From Chaenocephalus aceratus (taxonomy: Eukaryota; Chordata; Actinopteri; Perciformes; Channichthyidae), in NCBI GenBank assembly GCA_023974075.1, contig JAMFTG010000069.1:307501-371500 (forward strand): a stretch of 64,000 nucleotides of DNA. Direction: 5' to 3'. Both the position numbers and the translations under genes were made by a program. Of the stretch, positions 34,907-45,775 are shown piece by piece (position 1 is the stretch's first letter; every line of letters starts with the position of its first letter). The notes beneath the pieces were generated by a model. The model was not told the DNA's origin. It did not search any database and saw only the letters and a program-made list of their open reading frames with translations.

Positions 34907-37440
34907 AGGTCCCATGTCATGCTTTTCCGGTTATCACCCGTCCCCTTGTGTGTTATGAAGGTTTTTATGCATGTAAGCGGTCTGCAGAGTCAAAACCCTC
35001 AAAGTACACCCTGTAGGGAGTAAAACTCCAACACAGAAAATACCTCCCCAAAACGCCTCGTTGGAGATACGTCACTGTCTATTTGATTCTTCCGGGTACA
35101 TCATGATGTCATGTCGTACCCGGAACGAAATGGACCAATCCGGAAGAGCTATGGCCACACCCTCTTCCATCCTAACATGTTGGAAGCTCTGGTTCAGCTC
35201 ACAATCGATCCAGTCATGCCAAAGCCAAGGACCTGTTTCCTGAAATGTGAGCGGAAGTCTGAGCTGTTTCTGCTACCGACGGAAGAACCACGACGAAGTG
35301 AGTGGTTAACATTTCTGTTTAACACTGTTCCTTCAGAGGTTCGAAGATCGCCACTGTGCGCGCGGCATTTCACAGACGAAAGCTTCCAAAACATTGCCCA
35401 GGTTAAGGCCGGATATGCACAGCGATTGAAAATGAAGGACGATGCTATTCCTAGTTTGTTTGGACCGTTTGGGGCAAGGGAAGATTCGAGCACACAACCT
35501 GTAAGTTTGCATTGTTATTTGTGTATTTATCAAACAAGGTATCTACCACGACTGTTTAAATGTGTAAACTTGTTTCGGGCTGCTATGGCACAGTGCTAAC
35601 TGGGCTAACTAAGTTGCTAGCGTTTGCAATTGTCAACACGTTATTGCTAGCCTCGACAGTATACTCCGGGTTATTTACCCTACGGTCAGCACATTGTAGT
35701 TGTCGTTCGTAATGGAGCTATAGCGCTCATATCGTGTCGAGATGAACCACCGCGCTACCGGGAGCTAGACATGCTAGGCGATAACATTGTTTTCATGGCA
35801 GCTCAAAAGAATGACCGAAACGTAGAAGACTACTGTATAAGATTTCAATTGTAAACACGTTATTGCTAGGCTAATATGAACCACTACCTTTTGTTCATGG
35901 TAGGTTGGCATATTACACTAACAACTAGCAAATGTAGGTTAGCATTTTCATCTAGCTGGCAAGCTAACGAACCGGAAACAACAAAGTGTCTCTAATTACC
36001 TAATCTAACTTTTATCCATGTACTTTTTCTTGTAATGTTTAATTGAACTATTCATATTTTAGACTGCACTGTAACTTTTATCCATGTATTTTTCCTTAAT
36101 GTTTATTTTATTAGCTTTTTTTTTTTTAAGCACTTTGAATTGCCTTGCGTTGAAAAGTGCTATATAAATAAACTTGCCTTGCCTAATATTTTGTGATTTG
36201 CACTTGATTTCGTTAGGAATGTGTCCCAGAACGTGTTGCTTCTAGGAAATTGACTGATTTAATCGAATACAAAATTAATTGTATGAATATTATGTGTATC
36301 TTTCTTAGAGAACATCACAACAGGACCCCGGCACCCCCCGCCGCTCCAGTACAGTCGGATGCCAAACAGACCGCACACAGACTGTTTCTGTGGGAACCCT
36401 ACAGAGGGCTGAGACGCGGTCTGTGGGGACACAGACAGTGGCATTGGAAGTGTCAGTCGCTACACAGTTGTCCTCGGGAACACTGAAGTCGGCACACGTG
36501 AGAAGCAAAGGTAGACTATAACACTGACTGTTTTTATTTTATTTGTGATACATTACCTTAATTGTGCTTTTATTACATGGACAGCACTTTGGCTTGAACA
36601 CTAATCATTTTTAAATGTGCTCTATAAATACAACTTTAATTGATATTATTGTATATCACAGAAATACTGTTATGTGTACTTCAGGAAATAAAGTGCTGTT
36701 TGTAGTTTTTTCTAAATTGTTCATGAATGAATCTGTCAGATGTACACACGTTGTTGGCCTTTTACAATGTATTGGTGTATTATATAATGTATTTATGCAC
36801 GTTTCCCTTTTATTAACAGGCATCCAGGCCACGGTGTCTTTCAAAAATGTTGGCACTAAAACTTCAACCTACCCAGAATTCACCTTAGCATCTACACCAC
36901 TAAAGGGCCCAGGATTGGGACCTAGCAAGAGACCTCGACTAGAGTTGGAACAAGGAGAGACTTCGATTGAATTTGAAGAGACTCTGGATTCGAGTTACCA
37001 CCCTGATGATACCGTAGAAGAATCTGACGTATCGTAAGTGTGGTATATTTGGTACACATTACTATTACTGTTGTTCAGAGTTGACATCTAACATGTATTG
37101 TTAATTTTGTTTTGTTACATTAGACTTCAGACACGATCCACGCACCGTGACGCAAAGTACATTGTGTTTGAAAGCTGCCTCGGACAGCTGTTTGAAAAAT
37201 GTCCGGTTTGTAAGACAGACTGTGATGTCCAAAAACGAAAAAAATGGGACTTTTGTGGCGTTCACACAGCGTTGTCCAAACTGCGGTTACTTCAGACGAT
37301 GGGAGAGCCAGCCCATCATCTGTGTACAGATTGGCCTATCCTAAATCAAGGAGGGGAGAATGCACCGCGAAGCCTGTAAGGAAGGAGCCTACATACAGTA
37401 AGTTGTCAAAAACATTTTTATTACAAACATAAATTACATT
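34907..37440 (+). mobile_element. Kolobok-type DNA transposon, 3' end not found
   Basis: TTAA (34903-34906) precedes AGGTCCCATGTCATGC, which matches in layout the ends of the TTAA elements at 1421, 25674, 40937 and 45234. It encodes a THAP-domain protein in at least four exons (35216-37397). THAP-bearing transposases with TTAA duplications are the hallmark of the Kolobok superfamily. No right terminal repeat is visible before or after the hAT at 37532, so the copy is truncated or rearranged. An L2-type tail (36005-36185) is inserted in intron 1. Confidence 0.6.
35216..37397 (+). pseudogene. THAP-domain transposase gene remnant, four exons
   Basis: Exons: 35216-35500, 36309-36510, 36820-37033, 37124-37397, all with GT-AG borders (for example CCT|GTAAGT and TTCTTAG|). 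The first three join in frame with no stops. Exon 1 is a THAP zinc finger: CFLKC, a conserved W (SEWLTFLF), CARHF, and the terminal box AIPSLF. Exons 2 and 3 give a linker rich in Thr, Ser and acidic residues, with the basic word SKRPRLE. Exon 4 begins with a conserved block (KYIVFESCLGQLF, then CPVC) and shifts frame in a run of seven A, after which NGTFVAFTQRCPNCG continues in another frame. Later catalytic exons are absent, so the gene is dead. An earlier in-frame ATG at 35111 is possible. Kolobok transposase is the best guess; a domesticated THAP gene is the alternative. Confidence 0.65.
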
Positions 37441-37531
37441 TTAAATGATTATAGCACAAAGAACTGGCCAGATCTATGGAGAGCCGGGATGACGGGAGAC
37501 GATGGAGGGCTAGACCGAGGACCACCTAGAG

Positions 37532-37924
37532 CAGGGGTTCTCAAAGTGCGGCCCGCGGGCCAATGGCGGCCCTCGGAAATGTTTCTGGCGGCCCGCGATA
37601 GTTAATGTGACACGCTGAAATGCATGCGTTATGTTTTAATCCTCCATGGTCGTATCTAGTAAGAATTAGAATGGAATTTAAGAATGGTAAAACTGCGCCC
37701 CCTGGGTTGTCATTCCTAAATTATGAATGACAGCTTGTGGAAAGCTTGCTAGACTACTGGTTGCATGGCAACTAGGCATCTCGCGAGTTGCGGTAATTGG
37801 TTAGTACAATAAAGAAAGGATTTGTTTTGGAATTATTTTGTGTTCCGTTTTTTCTTGGGCGGCCCTCGATCCAATATTGGGTACCTACATTGGCCCTCAC
37901 TCATCAAAACTTTGAGAACCCCTG
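37532..37924. mobile_element. hAT non-autonomous element with perfect 8-bp duplication
   Basis: Inverted ends CAGGGGTTCTCAAAG and CTTTGAGAACCCCTG. The duplication ACCTAGAG is at 37524-37531 and 37925-37932. It is 393 bp long, without a gene. Confidence 0.95.
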
Positions 37925-37932
37925 ACCTAGAG

Positions 37933-39181
37933 AGATAGCCACACTGAATTATATGTACAATGAAAGAATAAAAGAGAAATGAATAAGTGTAAACAAGTAA
38001 TTAATTATGATATGAATGTTATTTTTTTCTTGCTTATGTGTGTATCATGTGCATGTGTGCTTATATGTTTTAACCTCTTATTTTCTGTTTGGTTGTGTTG
38101 TGTGCCAAATTATTAAAGCATATGAAAAGGGCTGAACAAATACATATTATTATTATTATTCATATTTCATATATATTTGTATTATCTGAGACTTGACACA
38201 GCTCTTCACCAGACCCTGCTCTGATGGCGGCCTCACAATTAGAGTAAAGTGGATTCGGTTTGTCCCGGCCAGTGAGGAGTGTAATTGTCTCAGTGTAAAC
38301 AGACGGGGACGAGAAGGGGAGACTCACGGATACACTAACAGTCATTTATTAACCACAGCATGTAAAGTCAAACACACAGATGAGAGGAATCTGATTGGTC
38401 AAACGTGTAGGATTTGAAAAAGTAAATAAAGTAGTGGACGTAGTTATTGTGATGCCACCTCCTTCTCTTTGTAGCGTTCAGTTTCGAGGACTCCAGTTCG
38501 GACTTTTTTGTCGCCCGTCGACATCTAGGTTTTTGGCCGCAACACTACTACGATTTCTCCACCACGTTGACGTACAATTCTTAACATTTCATTCTTTAAA
38601 ATTACCTATTATATTTCCTGTGAATATCATTTTTTGTTTTTCTCTTTTACGTCACCTGCATTTGCACTCGTATAAAGCCCATCCGCTGTTTGAAGCGTTT
38701 GTTTACTTTCCGACCTCAGACATGATGGAGTTCATAAGGGTAATTTACAAATAAAATACCCCATTATAACAATGGACTTTATCTTTATGTATTTATTATA
38801 TATTACCCCCTCAGGCTGATTTTGGAAAAGGACATCAACCCTTGTTTGGTGTTGTTCCCTTATTTATCTAAAACAAATGACATGATAAATTACTTGTGTT
38901 TATGTGTGTAAGACTTGTGTTTCTGATCAATTCAACCACCGACACCTGTCTGCTCTCACATTCTTCTATTCTGCAAATTTGGGGTGGGACACAATAAATA
39001 AAGCTTCGCCAGTTTGTTTGTTTTATTGCACAGTCACGACATAACAATAACGGCATCATGCTGTTCCAGGTGTGTCGTATGCATGTGAATTGAAGTTAAA
39101 TAACAGTGTGAAATGTAAAATAAAGTGTAAGTAGTTTCAAAACAATGTAACAGTGGCAATATATATAGCAGCAGACACGCC
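37933..39181. other. Unassigned spacer
   Basis: May include the 3' part of the Kolobok copy, but no transposase exon or terminal repeat could be recognised. A LINE-like (ATT)n tail lies at about 38145-38160. The remainder is unassigned. Confidence 0.35.
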
Positions 39182-39391
39182 TTAGTGCAAGTTAGGTGTC
39201 AGTATTTTTACCCGGCATCCGTGTGCACTGTGCACGATTCCCAGCTCAAGTAGCGAACATCGCGCAAAACATTTGGAGTTGGGAACTGCTTTCTGTAGAA
39301 GCTGCTGCATCCCGTCCTTGGAGTAAATTGCCAGAAGCGCCGACACTTCCTCATCATTCCACCGCTCCGGTGTTGTAGTACGTGTGGTCAT
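39182..39391 (-). pseudogene. Myb/SANT-like protein of a Harbinger transposon, truncated
   Basis: From ATG at 39391 the frame encodes 69 residues: MTTRTTTPERWNDEEVSALL, then AIYSKDGMQQLLQ and, after a short decayed part, LLELGIVHSAHGCRVKI. This is the pattern of the Myb/SANT-like DNA-binding domain (a W about 11 residues in, DEEV, hydrophobic helix, then LG-V-H-CR). PIF/Harbinger elements carry such a second protein, which helps the transposase bind DNA and enter the nucleus. An in-frame upstream ATG at 39544 adds a leader of 51 residues without Myb features. The normal C-terminal part is missing, so it is a fragment. Confidence 0.6.
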
Positions 39392-39716
39392 AACTGCTTT
39401 AAAGTACAAAAAAACCACTCGCTCAGGTGTGGATGTGGTTTTGTAGCGAGGAAAAAAATGGCTGCCTAACAAAACAAATTCAGAGTCTAACGGGGCGTGG
39501 TTTGCAATTCGCCCAGCCAATAGAAATAGAATAGAAATTGGCACTCTTTTGTCACCAGGTTCGTACCACCTCTCTAGCAGGGACTAAAAAGTACCAAAAG
39601 AGTTCCAAAAGAGTTCCCGGCACTGAGTAGTCCCGGCGGTGTGAACGCGACATTATTGGTACTAACGGAACTAAAGAACTAAAGTACCAGGGAAAGTCCT
39701 GCGGTGTGAACGCGGC
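39182..39716 (-). mobile_element. PIF/Harbinger element end with Myb-like gene
   Basis: On the minus strand the terminal repeat GCCGCGTTCACACCGCAGG starts at 39716 and is next to TAA. Non-coding words (CAAACCACGCCCC and GGCTGGGCGAATTGCAAACC) are shared with the MITEs at 13568 and 30904. The far end is not visible, so only the Myb-side terminus remains. Confidence 0.65.
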
Positions 39717-39719
39717 TAA

Positions 39720-40450
39720 TGTAACCCTGGCGCTTCTATTGGCTAGCGCTTCAACACATTGTACGTGATAGGCTAAGGTGCGGGCATCTCTTAGCGGTTT
39801 GACCAATCACAAAAGAGCGCAGTATGAGAAAAATAAAGAGCTTTTTGAACATTAAAGCATGGAGACATGTAGAGACACTACATACTGATATACACCTGAA
39901 CATCAGCAGGAGAGGACTCTTTAAAGTAGAGACACTACATACTGATATACGCCTGAACATCAGCAGGAGAGGACTCTTTAAAGTAGAGACACTACATGCT
40001 GATATACACCTGAACATCAGCAGGAGAGGACTCTTTAAAGTAGAGACACTACATACTGATATACACCTGAACATCAGCAGGAGAGGACTCTTTAAAGTAG
40101 AGACACTACATACTGATATACACCTGAACATCAGCAGGAGAGGACTCTTTAAAGTAGAGACACTACATACTGATATACGCCTGAACATCAGCAGGAGAGG
40201 ACTCTTTAAAGTAGAGACACTACATACTGATATACGCCTGAACATCAGCAGGAGAGGACTCTTTAAAGTAGAGACACTACATGCTGATATACACCTGAAC
40301 ATCAGCAGGAGAGGACTCTTTAAAGTAGAGACACTACATACTGATATACACCTGAACATCAGCAGGAGAGGACTCTTTAAAGTAGAGACACTACATACTG
40401 ATATACACCTGAACATCAGCAGGAGAGGACTCTTTAAAGTAGAGACTCCT
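39720..40450 (-). mobile_element. TTAA-family element fragment with 57-bp minisatellite
   Basis: 39720-39870 is an inverted, diverged copy of the interior of 24404-24789 (inverted TGACCAATCACAA and GGACATGTC-type words). The adjoining tandem units each contain GGACTCTTTAAAGTAGAGAC. The intact TTAA termini are not seen. Confidence 0.5.
39871..40447. repeat. 57-bp minisatellite, 10 units
   Basis: The unit runs from ACATACTGATATACACCTGA to TTTAAAGTAGAGACACT. Three variants (A: ACT/CAC, B: ACT/CGC, C: GCT/CAC) occur in the order A B C A A B B C A A. The period is 19 codons, so both strands have long open frames. The sequence-identical repetition and lack of any known domain argue against a protein. 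Confidence 0.95.
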
Positions 40451-40932
40451 CAGCTCAGTGTTGCATTCATCGTTTTTAGATTTCACTTTTCCAGGTAAGA
40501 TGTTGTGTCACTGTTGCCATGACAGCAGCATGTAAAGTCTGCGTGGACGATTGGAAATGGGTACCGCAGGGTCAGGGTTCCATACTAATGTTTTCCAGCC
40601 TTTCTATTTCTTGTTCTTTGAGCCACTGGGCGCCAGAGTGTGTACTGAAACAGAGGGAGGTTTGTTGTTGTTGTTGTTGTGGTGACAAGCTGCCAGTCCA
40701 CCGCAGTGTGTGCTTTTAACAGCCAGGACCTGCTGTCGAAAGTGATGTTCTGAACCCGCCTCCCCCTCTCACACTCCATGCAGAACAGTCATGCCGTCGG
40801 GGTTTGGTTTGAAGATGACTCAATCTATAAATGTTATGTGACTCACAGCTGTTCTGTCAGCGACCACGAGAGACGTGTCCTCGCCCAACATGTCTCACCA
40901 ACAACGCAGCATCTGAGGGAGTCAAACGATTT
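40448..40932. other. Unassigned spacer
   Basis: Includes (TTG)n at about 40663-40680. No exon is recognised. Confidence 0.35.
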
Positions 40933-40936
40933 TTAA

Positions 40937-43193
40937 AGGTCACCAAATATGCAAAATCCTCTTCTTCATGTCTCTTCGACATCAACACGTGTCCCCTCTT
41001 CTTCATGTCTCTTCTACATCAACATGTGTCCCCTCTTCTCCATGTCTCTTCTACATCAACATGTGTCCCCTCTTCTTCATGTCTCTTCTACATCATGTGT
41101 CCCCTCTTCTTCATGTCTCTTCTACATCAACATGTGTCCCTTCTTCTTCATGTCTCTTCTACATCAACATGTGTCCCCTCTTCTTCATGTCTCTTCTACA
41201 TCAACATGTGTCCCCTCTTCTTCATGTCTCTTCCACATCAACATGTGTCCCCTCTTCTTCATGTCTCTTCCACATCAACATGTGTCCCCTCTTCTTCACG
41301 TCTCTTCTACATCAGCATGTGTCCCCTCTTCTTCACGTCTCTTCTACATCAACATGTGTCCCCTCTTCTTCACGTCTCTTCTACATCAACATGTGTCCCC
41401 TCTTCTCCATGTCTCTTCTACATCAACATGTGTCCCCTCTTCTTCACGTCTCTTCTACGTCAACATGTGTCCCCTCTTCTTCACGTCTCTTCTACATCAA
41501 CATGTGTCCCCTCTTCCTCACGTCTCTTCGACATCAACATGTGTCCCCTCTTCTTCACGTCTCTTCGACATCAACATGTGTCCCCTCTTCGTCACGTCTC
41601 TTCTACATCAACATGTGTCCCCTCTTCTTCATGTCTCTTCTACATCAACATGTGTCCCCTCTTCTTCATGTCTCTTCCACATCAACATGTGTCCCCTCTT
41701 CTTCATGTCTCTTCTACATCAACATGTGTCCCCTCTTCTCCATGTCTCTTCTACATCAACATGTGTCCCCTCTTCTTCATGTCTCTTCTACATCAACATG
41801 TGTCCCCTCTTCTTCATGTCTCTTCTACATCAACATGTGTCCCCTCTTCTTCATGTCTCCTCTACATCAACATGTGTCCCCTCTTCTTCATGTCTCCTCT
41901 ACATCACCATGTGTCCCCTCTTCTTCATGTCTCTTCTACATCAACATGTGTCCCCTCTTCTTCATGTCTCTTCTACATCAACATGTGTCCCCTCTTCTTC
42001 ATGTCTCTTCTACATCAACATGTGTCCCCTCTTCTCCATGTCTCTTCTACATCAACATGTGTCCCCTCTTCTCCATGTCTCTTCTACATCAACATGTGTC
42101 CCCTCTTCTTCACGTCTCTTCTACATCAGCATGTGTCCCCTCTTCTTCACGTCTCTTCTACATCAACATGTGTCCCCTCTTCTTCACGTTCTCTTCTACA
42201 TCAACATGTCCCCCCTCTTCTTCACGTCTCTTCGACATCAACATGTGTCCCCTCTTCCTCACGTCTCTTCGACATCAACATGTGTCCCCTCTTCGTCACG
42301 TCTCTTCTACATCAACATGTGTCCCCTCTTCTTCATGTCTCTTCTACATCAACATGTGTCCCCTCTTCTTCATGTCTCTTCTACATCAACATGTGTCCCC
42401 TCTTCTTCATGTCTCTTCTACATCAACATGTGTCCCCTCTTCTTCATGTCTCTTCTACATCACATGTGTCCCCTCTTCTCCATGTCTCTTCTACATCAAC
42501 ATGTGTCCCCTCTTCTCCATGTCTCTTCTACATCAACATGTGTCCCCTCTTCTTCATGTCTCTTCTACATCAACATGTGTCCCCTCTTCTTCATGTCTCT
42601 TCTACATCAACATGTGTCCCCTCTTCTCCATGTCTCTTCTACATCAACATGTGTCCCCTCTTCTTCATGTCTCTTCTACATCAACATGTGTCCCCTCTTC
42701 TTCACGTCTCTTCTACATTAACATGTGTCCCCTCTTCTTCACGTCTCTTCTACATTAACATGTGTCCCCTCTTCTTCATGTCTCTTCTACATTAACATGT
42801 GTCCCTCTTCTCCATGTCTCTTCTACATCAACATGTGTCCCCTCTTCTTCATGTCTCTTCTACATCAACATGTGTCCCCTCTTCTTCATGTCTCTTCTAC
42901 ATCAACATGTGTCCCCTCTTCTCCATGTCTCTTCTACATCAACATGTGTCCCCTCTTCTTCATGTCTCTTCTACATCAACATGTGTCCCCTCTTCTTCAT
43001 GTCTCTTCTACATCAACATGTGTCCCCTCTTCTCCATGTCTCTTCTACATCAACATGTGTCCCCTCTTCTCCATGTCTCTTCTACATCAACATGTGTCCC
43101 CTCTTCTTCATGTTTCAGCCAATCAGAGACAGGGTCCGTATATATCTGAGAGCTATAATGTATTGATGAACAACAGTGTAATAGGGGAACTTT
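40937..43193 (+). mobile_element. TTAA-flanked element with the expanded 37-bp minisatellite
   Basis: TTAA at 40933-40936 and 43194-43197. Ends AGGTCACCAAATATGC and AATAGGGGAACTTT correspond to those of 1421-2322. Downstream of the array the sequence TTTCAGCCAATCAGAGACAG is shared with the other copies. Most of its 2.26 kb is the array. Confidence 0.85.
40958..43099 (+). repeat. 37-bp minisatellite, ~58 units
   Basis: Same unit as at 1442-1885. Rare variants (CCTCACG, TTCGACATC, GTCACG) occur in the same order at about 41510-41600 and 42215-42305, 704 bp apart, which is 19 units plus one inserted base. A block of ~19 units was thus duplicated. Three overlapping forward open frames of about 590-654 codons arise only because the unit has no stop in any frame. 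They are not genes. Confidence 0.97.
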
Positions 43194-43197
43194 TTAA

Positions 43198-44553
43198 AGG
43201 GAAATATTGAGAGGTTTATACAAAGTGTTTTTCCTGGACAGCTGACAGCACCTGAGTTCCTCGATGTGTCAGACTCCAACAGATCCTCACATCGCCCTCA
43301 GTAACAATCACTGCACGACTTTCACCTCGTTCCCACCGCCCGCCTGGAGTGCAACACAACTCACTAAGTAATGCACAGTTTACACTTCATTATTCTATTG
43401 CCTCACGCTCCTGATCGACGCTGACTGCACATCGACACAAAGACAGGAGGCAATACTTAGTGGATATTATATTTTACAATCTGTTTGTATTCGTATCTTA
43501 CTCTACTTGTATATTGTTCACATATTACTTACACCATTGTGTCACTCGCACCATTTGATTTCTTCTTCTTCTTGCACACTTTCTTGAAGTCGTGTGTACA
43601 CTGCCACGTTGGAGGGGCTTGAGTCTGGAGAGTCCTAATTGCCACACGTACGCTGTAGCCATTGAGAACATGACATAAAGCCTCTGGGTGTGCGCATGTC
43701 CTCGGGCTCGGGCAAATACATGAAAGGAAATACCTCAGAGTTAAATGAGAGGGTATTTATTCCTGCGGTCGGCACACTAGTGCCATTGATGTTTTTGTGT
43801 ACGAGTAGAAAGTGAAGGTGACAGAGCCTCGGGCCTCCCCCCCCCCCCCCCCCCCATTGATGTTTTTGTGTACGAGTAGAAAGTGAAGGTGACAGAGCCT
43901 CGGGCCTCCCCCCCCCCCTCTATGCTGGAAAATAATACGTCTTGTGAATATTTGAACTCCGTCGTGTCGTGTTGGTTGGTGTTGGCTTTAACCCAGCCGT
44001 GAGCCTCTCGAGCCGTCCTTCACACTGATCTGAAGACGGGTTATTATAGTCCTGCTTTGCTCCGGGTTACACATCATGCACTACTTGCTGGAACATGCCG
44101 GTGATGAAGTGCAGTCAACGCCCACTAGATGGAGACATTGGATCGATCATGGACTCATAGTTCTGGCTATAAAAGTGCCTCCAGTGAAGAGATGCTAACG
44201 GTGAGTTTGTAAGGTGGAATGTACATAAGAATATATTTAAAATGGACGTATATGTACAAATATATATGTATGAAGGAGATGTTCCGTGTTCAGCTTGATG
44301 GTTATGATAAAATACAGAATGCAAGATACACACACACACACACACACACAGAACAGTTATTGCAATATCTAAGTAAGAATAGAATAAAAAGAGTAAGTAT
44401 TAACACACATAATGCAAATTAACCTTATAATATAACCCTATTCCAACTCTATCTTCAAATGTAATTATTTTCCTTTTGTACGCTTTGGGAGATTCTTGGA
44501 GTCCTTGTTGGATGTAAACAGTACCATGTCCTCACCGTATCATCAATACAAGT

Positions 44554-44597
<44 letters not shown>
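43198..44597. other. Unassigned spacer with small repeats
   Basis: A 71-bp segment including TTTTTGTGTACGAGTAGAAA is tandemly duplicated at 43784-43919, each copy ending in a C run. There are short (CA)n at 44327-44350 and a longer one at 44556-44597. No gene is recognised. Confidence 0.5.
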
Positions 44598-44600
<3 letters not shown>

Positions 44601-45132
44601 TGCTCTATTATATGAGGACCTTCATCGTTAAAAATGTATTTTCTAATCCCCCTAACCTTAGCCATCACAACATAATACCCAACCCTCGCTTGAAACTAAA
44701 CCTTAACCTTGTTCCTTAACATTAAATAATTATAATTAACTCTCAAACTGTTCTTTAGAAATGTAGGAGAGCCACTAACCAGCACAAATGTTCTCGCTCT
44801 TCACCAATTACTTTCCCTCCAAAGTCTAAAATCAATGTGTCCTCAAATCTAGAATGTGCACCACAACCTGTTCTCCTCAGAAATCAGAAGCAACCAGCAC
44901 ATCGGGATTTCATTATTTGCAGATGAGCGGCCGTGCGTGTCTCTGTCCGTGGTGCTGAGCGTCCCTTCAGCACCACGGACAGAGACACGACACTTCCAAT
45001 CAGCACTTTTGACACGGGGCTGAAACAGAGGAGATTACGGGATGCTGCAAAGATGGGACACTTCAGAGACATGTTCTGTATGTATCTGAGACCTGTAATA
45101 TATTGATGGAAAACAGTGTAATAGGGACCTTT
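44598..45132 (+). mobile_element. CA-adjacent repeat followed by 3' half of a TTAA element
   Basis: 44598-44860 resembles the CCTAACC-rich repeat of 32700. From about 44990 the words GGGCTGAAACAGAGGAGATT and GTAATATATTGATGGAAAAC, then AATAGGGACCT and TTAA (45133-45136), match the right half of the 1421-2322 family. The left end is missing. A perfect 21-bp hairpin lies at 44937-44988. Confidence 0.6.
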
Positions 45133-45233
45133 TTAAGATGAGTCCAAAGAAGCAAACACTGAACGCAGCGTGCAGCACGGTTTCCCTTTAGATCATGACA
45201 ACAGTGCTGCGTTGGTCTCTATGCACACATTAA

Positions 45234-45771
45234 AGGTGTCCTATCATGCAAAATCCACTTTTTGATGTCTTTTAAACATAAACATGTGTGTCCGGTGTGT
45301 CCGGGAACTCAGGCAGCGTCAGAAAATAAACCCTCTCTCTTTTCCTCCGTACCCACATCTCTAAAAACGGGGCTGATCCAGATTTGCGTCCGATATGACG
45401 TAAATGGACTGTACTTGTATAGCGCTTTATCCAGTCTTTACGACCCCTCAAAGCGCTTTACATACTACATGTCATTCACCCATTCACACACAGCAGTATC
45501 ACTTGCTCTCGGACCTAACATTCACACACCGTTGGCCATCGGGAGCAACTCAGGGTTAAGTGTCTTGCCCAAGGATACATCGACATGTTGACTGCACGGG
45601 CTGGGATCGAACCCACAACCTTCTGGTTGAAAGACGACCGCACTTCCTCGCAGCCACAGTCGCCGTAATATCTGAAATGTGGGCTGGCTCTACGCCCGCG
45701 GTCCTATCAGATATATTTGTATATATCTGAGACCCGTAATAAATGCCTAAAAATAGCACGATAGGAGATCT
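45234..45771 (+). mobile_element. TTAA-flanked element containing a SINE
   Basis: TTAA at 45230-45233 and 45772-45775. Ends AGGTGTCCTATCATGC and GATAGGAGATCT. The left part shares CAGGCAGCGTCAGAAAATAA-type words with the element at 25674. The centre is replaced by an inserted tRNA-derived SINE. Confidence 0.8.
45401..45665 (-). mobile_element. tRNA-derived SINE
   Basis: On the minus strand GTGGCTGCGAGGAAGTGCGG (A-box region), then GTTGTGGGTTCGATCCCAG (B box), then CTTGGGCAAGACACTTAACC, and the tail AAAGCGCTATACAAGTACAG. This is the classic layout of fish tRNA-derived SINEs. It is inserted in the TTAA element. Confidence 0.8.
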
Positions 45772-45775
45772 TTAA

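Noticed and set aside
38160..38760. Possible further exons of the THAP gene in 37.9-38.8 kb
   Set aside because: Open frames are short, with no transposase-like blocks or matching splice phases.
39751..40498. Open frames of 221 and 224 codons on opposite strands
   Set aside because: The 57-bp unit is 19 codons, so one stop-free unit makes long frames on both strands; no start context or known domain.
40831..43210. Three overlapping + strand open frames of about 590-654 codons
   Set aside because: They are produced by the stop-free 37-bp minisatellite; every frame gives the same cycling residues and none has a domain.
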